Shown: positions 35,901 through 49,137 of the stretch, in pieces
How the letters are laid out: each line of letters opens with the position of its first letter
How positions within the stretch are numbered: the first letter of the stretch is position 1
DNA from: Isoetes taiwanensis
Taxonomy: Eukaryota; Streptophyta; Lycopodiopsida; Isoetales; Isoetaceae
Assembly: GCA_021234155.1 (NCBI GenBank)
Contig: JAJEKV010000047.1
Location: forward strand, 10,974,201-11,038,200
Direction of reading: 5' to 3'
DNA length: 64,000 bases
Position numbers and translations under genes: made by a program
Notes under the pieces: model-generated
What the model saw: only the letters and a program-made list of their open reading frames with translations
Told to the model about the DNA's origin: nothing
Databases searched by the model: none

Positions 35901-38900
35901 GCACAGAAGCATTACTGTGCAATCTCATGAAGAAGCAAGAGATCTCTTCAAATATGGTACTTGAATTTGGACGAGGCTACTCTTATTCAGAGTATCTGCA
36001 TAATCACATTTTAATGTTTGTTTCATATTTAGGTAACAAGACTTTGGGAGGTGTTTACGTTTAATGTTAATGGTGTTACACCAGAACAAAGCAGAGGTGC
36101 ATTGATGCTGCTTTGCATGATTGCAAAGTGTTCCCCACAAATTATGAGTTTTCATATTCAAAATGTAATAGATATTGGATTCGGGCGATGGGCTAAAGAT
36201 GATATGCTGCTTGCAAGATTTGCTTGTGTTGCCCTTCAACGTTTGAGCAATGAAGACAAAGCAAGTATGCAGCCCAATCATAAGATATTTAGTATCTTAT
36301 CAAGTTTAATCATTGGGCAAGCGTTGCCAGAACAGAGTTGGTATGCAGCTGCAGAACAAGCTATAAATACACTCTATGCATTGCATCCAATGCCAGAAGC
36401 CTTTTCAGCAAACCTTTTATCGAGGTTTTTCCAGTCAGTTTTTGTGAGAAGTGAACACAATGGCAGAAACCACGCCACATCCAATGACAGCACTGCTGAG
36501 TATTGTGATCAACAACCTATACCCCCGTATTCCACCAAAACACTTGGTCGCTTCTTGTTTGTAGTAGGTCATGTTGCCTTAAAGCATCTGGTTTACATTG
36601 AAGCTTGTGTAAAGGGCGTTCGTAAAAATCGAGCTGACAAAGAAAGAACAATGGCTGAGGCTACTGCTGCAAATGCCATGCAGGAATCAGAAACAAGTCT
36701 CAAGGTGCGTATTTAGTGAGAAGCTTAGTGATGTTCCTGATTATGATTTATGCTACCCAATTTTGGCCAGGAAAACATTACCGCAGAGCTGGGATTAGCG
36801 GCTTCAGAAGATCTGAAATTGGACATTCTTCTAGAGACAGCAGAACAGGAGATTGTCTCTGGAAAAGAACATAGGAAATTTCTCATTGGCACAATAGCTC
36901 CCTTTGTTGCCAAGCTTTGCAGGAACTCAAAACTTCTGCAGCAGGTAACTTATTCAAGTTATGCTTCAAATGATGCCTCATCACGTTCTTCAACTGCAAT
37001 AAATTAATCTCTGCCTGGCTTTGGTGGCAGTCACCTCAGCTCCGTATATGTGCAATGCTCTGCCTCTGTAAATTAATGGCAATAGATGCCAATTACTGGT
37101 AACTTTGAGATCCTCACCCGTATTAGAGGCCATGCTTGCCATGCTTGATGTTCTAACCAAATTTTCTATTCTGATGCAGCGAGAAAAATCTTCAGTTGCT
37201 GTTCACAGCAGCTCAAAACTGCGTGGATGATTTAGTACGTTCAAACTGCATTATAAGCCTTGGTGACTTGGCATTTCGATTTCCAAACCTATTGGAACCA
37301 TGGACAGGACATATTTATGCTCGGCTTCAGGATAAATCCACTGCTGTTAGGAAAAATGCTGCATTGGTGATATCTCACCTAATATTGAATGACATGATGA
37401 AGGTGAAACTTTTTTTTTTTAGAAGTTCAATCAAAACCATCGTTGTTTCGTTATAGCTGATTTATGTAAGCAGGTGAAAGGCCACATTAGTGAAATGGCT
37501 TTACTATTACATGACGAGGACCCCCGCATTTCTAATCTAGTGAGACTTTTCTTTCACGAACTTTCTAAAAAAGGTACATTTACTTTTTCTTGCAGAGTTG
37601 GAAGAGAAAACTGATTACATGTCTTTTTATACAGGAACCAATCCAATCTATAATCTTCTTCCAGACATGCTTAGTCGTCTATCCTCCATGAAAGGCTTGT
37701 CCAAAGAGATATTCCATGCTGCGTTGCAGTTCTTAATAGGGTACATTAAGAAGGTATGCACTCTCTTCTAAGCTGCAGTAAGTCTACAATCTTATTTAAA
37801 GCACCAGAACTCTTTTCTTTGCAATCTAGCTTTCAAAATACATGTGTGTCATTTCTAGTCTAACTCTCTCAAAGAACGGTATGCAAGATTTTCAGTCGCC
37901 ATTAAAAACATTTCTACGTTTTTGTATGTGACTCCATGTTATGTGGAATATGAGATCAAGGATATGATTCAGCTGCTATAACTGATTGTTATCTTGGAAA
38001 TATTATCTGTCCGCTAGAAGAAATGAAATGAAGCCTTTTCGCTTGTTATGAGATAGCACAAAAAATATTTCTATAAAAGTGTGCTGCAGAGCATCTGATA
38101 ATGCTAACCTCACAAAGAGTTGGCCAATTATCCAGACACATATAGCTTATTACATATCTAGTCAGCCTCAGTTGCAAGCATGGGAAAGATGACCATGAAA
38201 TTAGAATGACACTCTGTTTTGTTCTGCCACCTGAATCCGATGTAACAATCACAGTTTCTAAATAAGCAGGGCAGATAAATGAGATGCATTATGTATCCCA
38301 GTGGATAGGGATACATGTACCAGCTGTATTAAAGATTATATCCGAAATTAGATGTGATTTTACTGATGGGCACAAGATTCACGAGTTGCAGAGTATATAG
38401 CTGAAGTGAAATGTTTCATACAGTGATTTGCATTGATAGGAAAGAATATACTACTTGTTCTCTTCTCTTTTTGTCTTACAGATGATAAAGTCATTTAGCA
38501 GTAAAAGGGATGTGAGGCTTTTGTAATATGCTTTTTTTGTAGAATGGAACTTAGGTAAACCTGGAGTCCTATAACCTATTTCTAATGGATTCTACAGGAG
38601 AGACAAATGGAAGGTTTAATTGAGAAGCTGTGCAACAGATTCATCGGGACTGCTGGTAATGTACATCTTCCACCAGTAATAATGCTTTGCTTGTTTGGTT
38701 TATCTGAGGATATCCTTTTCTCTACAGATAGGAGGCACTGGCATGCATTGTCATACTGTCTTTCTCAGCTGGCCTACTCAGATAAAGCCATAAAAAAGCT
38801 GACAGAGCTCTTTAAACAATTTGAAAATGCTTTAGTTGATGATGAAGTCATTGAGAATTTTAAAATGATATGCAGCAAGGTCAGCTACCAACAGATATAT

Positions 38901-40541
38901 CCTTTTAGTATTGTCATCATCACTGGCATGGAAAGGTTTTGAAAATTATATCTCTCACTTTGCAGGCAAAAAAACTTGCAAAACCAGACTTGAAGTGTAT
39001 CATTGAAGAATTTGAAGAAAAAATGATGAAGTGTCACCAAGAAAAGAAAGAACAGGAACTTGCTGCAAATAATGCAGCGTCACATCAAGAGGCCCGTCTG
39101 TTATCTGCAGATATTGAGGTTGCTCACTCTGTAGGAGATGAGGAGGGAATGTTATGTAATGGAAATAACACATCAGCTATGAGTTCTCCAGCAACAGATG
39201 AAGTAAAGGAGGAGAACAATGGATCATTGCCATCTTTTTCTGGGAACATTGGTAACTACATCAAACCATCTATATTATCTTTGGAATGGATGTTGGTTTC
39301 AACCTTACCATGTCTGATGTCATTTAGAGATCTTCTAGCAACATTAATTATCTTACAGTGTTACATGCTCTTATGCTCCATAAGCCCTAAATCATGTCAC
39401 AAGTTCTTAATAAGGTGATGCTACAGATTGATATGGTTCCAGACTTGAAATTGTCATACTAGTTTCAAAACTATCTGATATGTCCTTTTATAACAACATT
39501 AATTATTTTTAAGTCTTGTATGTGCTTACAAAACTTATTAGGAATTGATATGGTTTGCATACTTGGTCTGGTTCGATTGTGACTTACAACTGTCTGCTAT
39601 GCGATTTTACCTTCTCTCGATGGGGTTAAGGACATGTCATTTTTCTTTGACTTCCATGTGATAGTATCAAAGTTCTATAGACATTTTGGTCATCCATTAC
39701 CGATTTGTACCCACCAAGTGACACTTGAAATACTTTTGACAATGCAGACTGCAATCTGAAGCGTTCTGCAGGGGAAGAAAGTGACGCTGACAGTACGGTA
39801 TGCAACCTTTTGTAACTTTTGTGTGTTGCTGTTTGGCATTAGTGTCATTTATATGCCACATGTATACTTCTAGGTTTCAACATGCACTTTAAGAAGCCAT
39901 AGCGCCATACCTATGGATCATGACAAGCACAACCAGAAACCAAAGAGAGAACAACAAAATCAGACTGTGAACTCGTCTTTTGCATCGATTGCTGAAAGGC
40001 AGAAAGAGGGCAAGGAAGCTAAAAGACTTAGAAGCCGAGCAGCACAAACAAAGCATGTATGCGTGAAAGATGATGATGACGGTGATATATCTTCAGTGGA
40101 AGTTGATACAAGAACGAAAGCAAGACAGACTAGGAGGAGGAATAGAATAGCACAGGTAAAACTTTGTTGATGGCAAAAAATTTTCATCCTAGCATGAAAT
40201 TTCTAAATTTTCTTTACGGTGGCAGAGTCTGAGGCTATCCAGTGAATCTAATAAAAGTCCATCGGAAACTTCCTCAGGGATTACAGATAGTTACGAAAAT
40301 GAGCTGAAGGTTTGTTTCATTCCAGAATGACGTCTTTAAACTAAATTACAGTCTGAATCTGTTTGGTTTTACATTCACACAGGTTGTAGAGTTGGCAGAT
40401 GTAACAAACAAAATTGCTGATACATGTTCCAAACGGTTTGAAGAAGCTTTGGATAACGATGGACCTTGTAAGCTGAACCACAGCCCTGCAGAAAAGGTAT
40501 CCCCTATTTGTGGTTCTATGCTTGATAATGAAGACCTGTAG
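32966..40541 (+). CDS. CAP-D2: Condensin I subunit CAP-D2 (condensin complex subunit 1)
   Basis: HEAT-repeat non-SMC subunit that binds the SMC2/SMC4-kleisin ring and compacts mitotic chromosomes. Eighteen exons: 32966-33101, 33265-33346, 33897-34158, 34238-34395, 34474-35653, 35765-35956, 36033-36704, 36771-36944, 37031-37098, 37180-37402, 37474-37573, 37635-37753, 38598-38879, 38966-39251, 39748-39797, 39874-40155, 40226-40309, 40383-40541. All introns are GT-AG, phases agree, and the sum is 4509 nt (1502 residues plus stop), slightly longer than the roughly 1400 usual in plants. Start MAPEFLIPHSL matches the plant family start MAPxF; an in-frame ATG at 32882 is not favoured. Recognisable blocks are YAHRNALKIYSYFL (Cnd1 N-terminal domain), MPHFGGESYKFRNALV, IVRKSSLQLLATLLQYNPFG, and LGDLAFRFPNLLEPWT (Cnd1 domain, about residue 1000). 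The last 300 residues are charged and basic with KR clusters (probable nuclear signals). The end of the last exon is the least certain part. No defect seen. Confidence 0.93.
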
Positions 40542-42629
40542 GGTTTGTCAAATGTTTTGGTGGAAAATCCTTTGTCGTTTCACGCGGGTCAGTTCATAAA
40601 GCATGAACTGGTAAATGTCAACTCGCAGGCTTTTTTAGAGATTTGTTCGCAGGTGAGGGAGCCACATGTAACAGTATACTTTATGTGTATGTACATTATT
40701 GTAAGAATGAAGAGATACCATGATATATCCCTGTCCCAAGGAGAAATAGATTGTGAATGAAGGGCAAAAGCATAACTTGTAAGTCAGGTTAAGTGGAATG
40801 CAACTTTGAATGCCATGCCCAATGTTTCATATTGGAAGTTACATCTGTGTGCTTTTAAGAAACAACAAACTAACAAGCAAATAAATACAGCATAGGCTAT
40901 CCAGGGTTGTTTCAGGAAGGAGCTGCTGTCAATGTGGAGCACAAGTATGGACACATGAAATTTCGGTGCAAGTTATCTAGTCATACTTGTCATGGATGCC
41001 TGCCATTTATCTCCTTCAGAAATTAATCAAAAGAATAAAACTAGCCCAAAGCACTTTTTGATTACTTTGCAACAAAGAGAATATGCACCAAAATAATAGG
41101 GGTTTTTAATGGGATTTGATTTGGATGTATAAATCACCATACTTAAAACTATACACCATACCCTCAAAATAATTGAATGGGATGTTAAAAAAAAAAAGGG
41201 AAACATGAAAAAGACTATTATTAACTATGTGATATCCTCAATGTAAGTGGTAGCTCTTGTGGAGCAACATCTAAAGCCTAGAGCAAATACATTGAGTATT
41301 TGTCCTACTTTTTTCTAATGCAAGAAAATTCTTGCAAAATGATGTGTATATTTCACAAAATTGGTCTACCACAGTGTGGGGAAAGTCCTAAGCACGTAAA
41401 TTTTGCCGGTACAAATTTCTATTTTTTCGATACACGAAAGCTTTTGTAGAAATTGATCCTATAATAAGACGGTACATTTGAAAATTAAAAGGAAATTAGT
41501 GGTATAATTGAGATCCTATAATAAACTGGTATATTTGAAGATTAATAAAAAATTAGGCTGGTGCAATTGAGATTTGATAGGAAAAATGTTGCTACATACA
41601 AAAATCTGTTGAAAAAATATTTGTTTATATGCTATAATGCAATCTACATATTTATGATCCATGTATATCGAGGTGTTGCTCCTTTAATTTTGTAGCTGAG
41701 TACTTTAAATTTATAGCTCGAGCGGGAAAATGAAAATGATTAGCAAAGTGGGAGCAGAGAAGCATTTGTAAACTTATAGCTTGAGCTGGAAAATAGAAAT
41801 GGTTATCAAAGTAGAGCAGAGAATCATTTCTATATTTATTCTCTCTTTCTCTATTCTGGAAAGCAAGAGATATGGGTAGGATGCCAATGACAAGGTGAAG
41901 AAGATAATGAGAAGGATTTTGAAGACGAGGATAGATGAAAAAACATCAGAAGATTGAATCGCTTATATGATTTGTTTTCCAATACATTAAAAATCTGCTA
42001 GGAAATTGCCTATACGATTTTTAGATTGGCTATAACATATAAAGTTTGTAGTTATTTTCCATGTACCATTTTAAAAACTGTCCCCACCACTGGTCTACGA
42101 TAAATCCAACTATCTCACATGCATTTAAACTGTGACTTTTGTGATAAAGACAAATAATCCGCCTAAACAACTCAATTTAACACAACAAGATACCTCTACA
42201 CGACACAACAGAGGATTATCACAGGAGTTATCACAATAACCTCAACAGAGGATTCTCATAGGAGATTATCACAATAACATCTTGAATTCACATCTACTCG
42301 TTATTATCTTAAACTGAATCTTTGCTCTCGCATGTAAACCTCTCAAATTTTCAATTTAAGGGAGGTCAAAACCCCTCCCCCCCCGGGTCGCAAGTTACCC
42401 AATAACCTGCTCTGCCTCAAGCATAGCCTGCCACTTTCTACGACATTTCTTGAGGGCTTCCTTGCATAGGGGACAAAAAGCCTAGGAATAATAATAGTAT
42501 AAAGGGGAGGGAATTTCACATAATTACAAGCCTAGCTTATTCATTTCATATGCATAGTCTTCAAGTTTCCTCCTCATGTTATATTATTCTCCCAAACAAA
42601 ATGGTTTAAACGTTCTGAAAGAAAACTGT
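40542..42629. other. Intergenic; no gene recognised
   Basis: AT-rich DNA after the CAP-D2 stop, with AATAAA-like words at about 40880 that could serve polyadenylation. A 65-bp motif family (GAAAATTAAAAGGAAATTAG / GAAGATTAATAAAAAATTAG) repeats around 41475-41580. A C-run of nine lies near 42380. Confidence 0.45.
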
Positions 42630-44345
42630 AAGTTAGCCAGCTGGACATTTCTTTACTGTTGTAGCTTTTCATCCATGTATCAGGTTTTGCTCCTTCTGGA
42701 TGTGGTTCGTGTCTTGGATGTTTCTCTTGTTTGTCTCCTTTTAATTGCCGCAAAGCATGTGGTAAAGAAGGTATTAGAGCTTGTAAGCATTCAGCTACGG
42801 CATTTGGATTCCCATGCATATTAATTATCTGTAAAGACAAGTATCAGGATATATTGCACAAGTACTTTCTTGGACTAGGAACAATAAATTTTAATTTAGA
42901 GTACTCGCAAGGGTTGATCCATGAACTCATGCCACAGCTCATGAGAGAACAACTGTAGGAGTCATCTGCACGATGAAGCTTCTAGAATCACATATAATGG
43001 TACAAGCTATTCAATCAAACCGCAGGAAGTCTTTTGGTGAAATTTTACACTGACTACTAGTGAACTTGTCTTAGTCCATGTCAAAATAGATAGCCCTTGG
43101 CATGTGACCTAATTTGAGGATTTTAGAATGATATACTTACCTTTAAGCTTTCCGGTAGCATAACTGAAATTAAATCTGGTGCCTCTTTCTCAATCAAAGG
43201 TTTTGTTGCTTCGGTTGTGACATCTCTAGGAGTAAAACCAGTACCACCTGTCATAGAGCAGTATTATTTGAGCTTTCATGGAAAACAGTTGAAAAGCCAA
43301 AAATAAAAGGACTACCAGTTGTTATGATTAAATCCATTCCAAGCTCACATCAGTGTAACATAGCTCTTTGCATGTCCTTAACATCATCGTGGACCACAAA
43401 TTTTTCCATAATTAGTGTTCCCCCCATCTTTTCTGATGGTAAATTGATTACTTGCACTGCTCTAGAACCACGAAGAGCCAAGACAAGCCAACTAAAATTT
43501 ATACCAGCTATCAGACCCATAAATGTAGCTACATTTCGCTTTAAGAAATTGAAGCAAATTGATTGAGTCTTGCATTTTCCACACAAAAATATGTTGTTGG
43601 TTGGTTATAATGCACAATTTCTACGTATATATTACGTGTGGTCAAGGCCATTTTCCGATGCAACGGTGCCATTAACAGTCAAAATAACTACTTTGACTTG
43701 CAGTGATATGTCACCATGTTTGTTTTCCACCACATAAGGTTGATTGTCCCGATGCTATAACGACCTCCTGCTAGTAATGTAACGTCCTTCTGTGGAATCT
43801 ACTTAACAAATGGCTATTGGCTTGATTACCAGTGTTTTCTGCAAGAAAGACGAGCATGCCAGAATATCCTTTACCAATTGAGATCATGAATTTTAACATT
43901 TCAGAGGGACAAGTGAAAAATATTACCCTGAACCATCCCACTAGATTGTTGCATAGTGGAACTCAGACATCTCAGCACTCAATATGATTGGATGAAGTAG
44001 ATTTGTCTAACAAAAAAGTACTTTGGGACACAAGAACAATCATATAGCACATTAAAAGGAACATGACACAGTCGAGGTTCTGGCCACCTTGCAAAAGAAT
44101 GAATAATTGGAACAGTAACCAGATAAGTAGACAAGACTGCTGACTGGATTTCCAGGTAGTGCAAATACAAGAAGCTGCCTAGTACCCCAGAGGCTTTCGA
44201 TACTTTAATCATTGCAAATGTAAGAGGCTTTCCAGGTTTCATATTTACTTGAGACATAAATATTATCTTTCCAGCAAGCTCGGAAAATAACCTAATAAGC
44301 AATACAATCTGCATCGCTAATATTATGCCTTGGTAAGAATAACAG
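42630..44345 (-). pseudogene. CNX1: CNX1 (molybdenum insertase) pseudogene, E and G domains
   Basis: Minus strand, seven exon-like blocks in gene order. E domain: KIIFMSQVNMKPGKPLTFA at about 44210-44275; then, with two opposed frame shifts, ALPGNPVSSLVY and TVPIIHSFARWPEP to 44070; and EFHYATI-stop-WDGSG near 43950. G domain: SLQVKVVILTVNGTVA near 43690; RGSRAVQVINLPSEK and MGGTLIMEKFVVHDDVKD, then a TGA where the family has Trp, then CELGMDLIITT (43330-43490). After an intron, [16 protein letters not shown] to LPESLK (43143-43255). Next MTPTVVLS-stop-AVA-stop-VHGSTL (about 42895-42955), and finally [19 protein letters not shown] to KPDTW (42640-42832). CNX1 adenylates molybdopterin (G) and inserts molybdate (E). 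The E-then-G order is the plant one; animal gephyrin is G then E. Stops at Arg or Gly codons and frame shifts make this copy inactive. The preserved introns show it came by DNA duplication and not retroposition. Confidence 0.85.
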
Positions 44346-45029
44346 GCCATTCAGGCAAAAGGTATATACAAACAGTCCCCACCATTATGTCTTCCACTTG
44401 AAATGGAAAAAAGCAAGTTCGAACAGCTAATGGTTAAATGCATTATTGTGCATGCTGGTTCTAGCCATGCTAAAATAGCCTATACATTTGGAAGTACAAG
44501 TATAGTGATAGTTTAAATGCTAGCATACCACATAGTTTGATTCTTTCGAAACTGAGATGACACTTCATAATATTCACCCTTTTTCATCCCTTAGGTTTGT
44601 TGTTTATTTAACCAAAATGCAAGCCCCTACAGTTCCAAGAGAGCATACACAGACACAATCCCTAGTTGAAAATGCTGATATTTACAATACAGAGACATGA
44701 ATAAAAACCCATTGGATAAATCAACCCAATTGAGCAAAGCCACCCATCTAAACATGATAATATAATGCAAGAAAAACTACTTTCTTCTCACAACAAGGAG
44801 AATAATAATATACATATAACTTCAATACAATAAACTTAACCAGGCCGAAGTTCCACATCCATAGAATCATTAAGAGCAAGTGCACTTGTCTTTTGGTATC
44901 TGAAAGCCACTAGATCATGTGGAGGACATCCACTGTCATAATAGTAGTAGATACTGGAGCTACTTGGTGAATCAGTGGAGCTGAACTATTCTTGCAATGT
45001 GCAACCTTCTTTATATGTGCAAAAGACTA
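44346..45029. other. No gene recognised
   Basis: AT-rich sequence between the CNX1 relic and the Gag-like relic. More 5' CNX1 exons might be expected here, but I could not recognise any. Confidence 0.4.
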
Positions 45030-46452
45030 TCCTTCTTCTAGAAGTTCCTGTTTGCGAACAATATCTTGAAGGCGAGAATGTTGCTCCTCACTAAGAGGGC
45101 TCGATGACACAATCTGAGAGGCAGATGCACTAGAAGGAAGTGATGGTGCAGAAGCAGCTTGAAGAGAAGACACACGAGATGTTCATACTAGTGAATTAAC
45201 TGGTGCAGAAGGAGACACATCAGAAGATACCACAACAGGACATGTGCAGCTGAAGAAGATGCTATCTGACATGGTGTAGAAGCAATTGGGAAGGCAGATA
45301 CAGGAATCTGCCTAGATCTATAAGCAGCAAAAGCTTCAATACTGGGAAACATCTTTGCAAGCTCTACTCCATTAAGCAGATGTAGTTTGTATTTGAACAA
45401 AAGAGAACCGCTCTTAACCATCACTAATTGAGGAATAGAAATACAAGTTGGAAGGGACATGCATATTCGAGGACTATAACAATGGAATGGCATTCTTAAT
45501 CCATTTGCAATAGCACTCATAAGATCACGAATTTCCAATTCAAGTGGAAAATCTTTCCAATGCAAAACAGCAAGGCATGTGCGATGCGCCAAACTTACTT
45601 GGCAGAAATCCAGGAGGTACAGAAGATAATGTTCCCAAAGAGGATCAATGCCATGTTCTATAAGCTTGTCGATTGCAACTGATGAGTCAAACATGACTAG
45701 AAAAAAATTAGCATGTTTATCCAACACCTTCAAAGATGCATAATTAGGGAGACCCAATCTCTGAAGATGATGCTTTAGCCAAAATCCAATTCTCCTGAGA
45801 TCAAGAAATTGACAAGTGAAATGGCATACAAGTGTATGGGATACAAGATTCTGAATACACTGCAGATGTACATCGTGATCAATCTCAACAACTGGTAGGC
45901 CAGCCTGTATAAAAGCATAGAAAACACCCTCAGAAGGCAATTGAACACACATATGACCACTTTATGCTTGCAATTCGTTAAGATATGAGCTTAATTCTCT
46001 CTTATTGTTCTGGAACATGATATTCAATGCAGCACAGATTGCCCATCAGATGTCATATCACGTTTGGTCCAATCACAGAATCATGTAGAGGAAGCCCTAG
46101 CCACTGCATTATAAGAACTCCAAGGAACAGAAGAGGCAAGTAGCGGCCCATCAGAAGCAGATGGAAAAGAAACAGAGGTAATAATAGTAGTAGATATGGT
46201 GGCTTCTACTTGAGAAGTAGGCAGGCAGAGGGATATATTTGGAAAGAGGAGGGAAGTGTTGCATGTCCACGCTCATACTAACAGGAGTAGAGTCAAAAGC
46301 AAGAGGATTAAGGCGAGAGAATTATTTGCTAAATTAAGAAGCAGCAGAGAAGAGTTCACATCATATACAGAAGAAGAGATTAAGGCACAACCTACCACTT
46401 TGGAAGTACCCGTGGCTGAAAAACGCGTTCCAGAAGCGGGCAAACTAGGGTT
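45030..46452 (-). pseudogene. DUF4283-type Gag-like protein of a retroelement
   Basis: Minus strand. A start at 46452 reads MANPSLPASGTRFSATG. After a disturbed stretch a 254-codon frame (45188-45952) includes TLVCHFTCQFLDLRRIGFWL, HANFFLVMFDSSVAIDKL and LAVLHWKDFPLELEIRDLMS with a following ICMSLPTCISI. This is the pattern of DUF4283, an RRM-like domain in the first ORF of many plant LINEs and related elements: (V)G.F....P....I..WL, then FFLV.F....A...L..G, then LPLE(L/W). In another frame at 45030-45185 a Ser-rich tail ends SRLQDIVRKQELLEEG. No zinc knuckle CCHC was found and no RT follows, so it is partial. Nucleic-acid binding is the family role. Confidence 0.5.
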
Positions 46453-49010
46453 TGCCATGACGGCCAAAAACAGAAAATCCCAAATCTGGCCAAGCTACAC
46501 TCAACAAAACTATATGAGCAATACAATGATGGAAAGCCGAGCCACATGACAATTTCAATACTGTTTGGATATCTAACGGAAAAAATTATCAGAGTGCACG
46601 CTACAAGAAACATTCTAAATAAAAATTATCCAACGCTTAAGGCTGAAATCTATGAAAGGCTTCTGCAAATAAAGCTGGTCGGCCAATCCGTCTAATAACA
46701 GAGATACTCCTCTAGAGATAACTTGGTCTTGATTAGAGCTGTGGTTTTAGCTCTTTGAGGCTCCAGAGGCTCCATGTCCTTTGCTTAATAGTAAATAGGA
46801 GTGGAGTAGAAGAGATTCATCTTTCCCTTTCGCCTTTTTTTATAGATTACTACAAAAGTCTTGGAAAAAGCCATTTGTGCAACAAATCTCTTTTCTAGGG
46901 ACTCTGTAAGCTTCATACAAGTCCGTGCAATTCTTTGTGTGAAATCAATTCGTCTGCACAATCGTGGTCATTCTTAGAAGTCGCCATAGCCTGCTTTACT
47001 CTGGCAATGCTAGAGTCTTCATTTAGGAAGATGAATTTTTTGCACTTATTACTCTCGGCTCGAAAGATCCCCCAAATTACCTCCAATAGCAGGTTTAGGA
47101 CGTATTGGAGAATAGTATAAGAGACCCCTTTCCAGTTTGGAAGGGGGGTCTTGCGACGGGGGTCTTGGCCGAGAGAGGGTCCCTTCCAAACCGGAAAGGG
47201 GGGCTGGGACCTTATGCCATTCCCCAACAACATGGAAGTTGGAAGACATTTTCAGAGGCTCGGCTATGGCGTAAGAGCTCGGCTATGCGCCTACAAAGGA
47301 ATGGGCTCGGCTATGGTGCCTGCAGAAGAATTCAATCAATCCAAGCCTACACAACTATGGCATGGTTCATAATCCTTATAGCAAGTTCTTAGCAGAGCAA
47401 TGATGGCCAGAACTAGCACGGAACAAAGCAACCCGGGCAAGAAAAGTAGGGGATTCCTTTGCAGATCAGGTAGCAAAAACCGAAGGATTTTTGTGCAACT
47501 TTGTAGACAAAATGCAGTTATGAAAAAAATAGGGGCTTCTGTAGGTAGGAAGCTTCGATTCTTCGCTCTTGGTGGATTTGCGGCTATGGGGTGGACCGCA
47601 TTTGATACGATTCATGTATATTTTAGATTGTTGTAACAACACAGAATTATAGAACCCACAATAAAATAATAGAACACTGGACTAAAGAAACTTTATTCAT
47701 GCACAATTGGTATGGCAGCACCATTAACCACCCAACCGGATCCACTGGGTTATGGCAAAACACAAGTGCAATGGCAAATACAAAGCTCTGGCATCTGGCT
47801 TATTGGCCCTCCAGGCTAGTCTCACTACTCCAAGAAGCCACAGATCAGAGAGCAACTACAAATCTGTAATGTCACTGTCGCAGTAATTTGTGACCCCTTG
47901 TCACAAATTCGGCCATTACTCCCGCACACGGATGAACCACGCGATGTGTCACTCTATTTCAGAAACTAGACTCCGAGCCGATTTGAACGAGGTAAAAGTG
48001 GCCTCCATCGGAACTCTGGTTACGGAGATATCTCTAACTGAAGTTTAGATTCTATTTATAGATTCTCCACGACTTTAGCCTTTTTTAGCAGGCAGTTGCC
48101 TTTTATATCAAAATATCTCCTTGCCTTTAATTAGATTACATGACTTATCATATGGGATATTATCTATGGGCTGCTCCCTCAACTAATAGTTATCCCATGA
48201 TAGTACCTCGACCCCTTCCATAAATATCAATGTTTTTTCACACCCAAATATGTTATCCTATGCACCTTCTTTATATACACTTCGGGAAACATTAGGAATA
48301 ACATTTACATAATACTTGCCATAATTTTTTTGCCATATTCCAATAACCCATTTGCCGTGGACCACTCCCCCGTGCTTTCTCCATATCAGTATTCTATGGG
48401 GAGGCGCTATTTGAGAAGGTAATGTATTTCGAGTTTCATCTGTAGACCATGAGACCTGCAGATAGCAAAGAGTGCGAATTAAGTTTCGCAGCAACGTTCG
48501 CCAGCCTACTCCATAGATTCCGAAAGGGGGAATAAATAGCTCAGAACCAGAGTAGTTTGTTCATATCTTTATTTGATCTTCCAGGCTGTTTTTCTTAGCA
48601 AATGCAAACTAGACAGAAACGACAAGATGCCATTTGAGCTATATTTCCACATTTATGTATGATTTTAGATGGATAAGAAGCTTGGCTATGTCAGATCCTG
48701 TGGTTAAAGTCTGCTTGGAGACGAAAGGGGAAGGGCAAAAACAGGGGAATGGCCTGTACTTTAAAACCTATTAAATTTGTTGTTGGTGGAATGTGGAAGC
48801 CAACTTCCATTTCAGAATATTTAGCATCACCAGATTAAGCCTCACATAAAAATGGAGACCCAACTTCCATGTTGGTCACAGAGAATATCCAGACATATAC
48901 GTCAAGGTAAGTGGGTCTGCCTTCCGGCAGTTTCTTGATTCATTCTTCTCAAGAATGGCAAATGGGTTCAGCAAACCTGTAGAATCCAGTTTTCATCTTA
49001 CCTTGACGTC
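46453..49010. other. No gene recognised; short inverted repeat inside
   Basis: Contains open frames without motifs. 47640-48540 has an LTR-like texture (begins TGTAACAACACAG) but no matching partner was found in the window. Two words, AACTTCCAT and GAGAATAT, are repeated at 48800-48895. Confidence 0.35.
47126..47200. repeat. 20-bp inverted repeat, 35-bp loop
   Basis: CCCTTTCCAGTTTGGAAGGG at 47126-47145 pairs with CCCTTCCAAACCGGAAAGGG at 47181-47200 (one G-T type mismatch). Each arm is also nearly self-complementary. The loop repeats GGGTCTTG. Confidence 0.8.
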
Positions 49011-49137
49011 GTAGAACGGAATGGGGTCAAGCATTCTTGCTTCCCCCTAACCTGCAGAATCCGGTCGCGCCTACACGGCGCTCCCGGATTCTGGAGGTCA
49101 GGGGGAAGCAAGAATGCCTTCCCCCATTCCGTTCTAC
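49011..49137. repeat. Long hairpin: 54-bp arms, 19-bp loop
   Basis: The left arm (49011-49064) starts GTAGAACGGAATGGGG and ends AGAATCCGG. The right arm (49084-49137) is its reverse complement with five mismatches in 54 bp. The loop is CG-rich. A second, looser inverted repeat lies immediately upstream: ACGTCAAGGTAAG at 48899 against CTTACCTTGACGT ending at 49009. The structure could be a miRNA or siRNA precursor or a foldback/MITE insertion. Confidence 0.9.

Noticed and set aside
47400-47636. 78-codon frame starting MMARTSTEQSNPG
   Set aside because: Plausible length but no recognisable domain or neighbour context; not enough to call.
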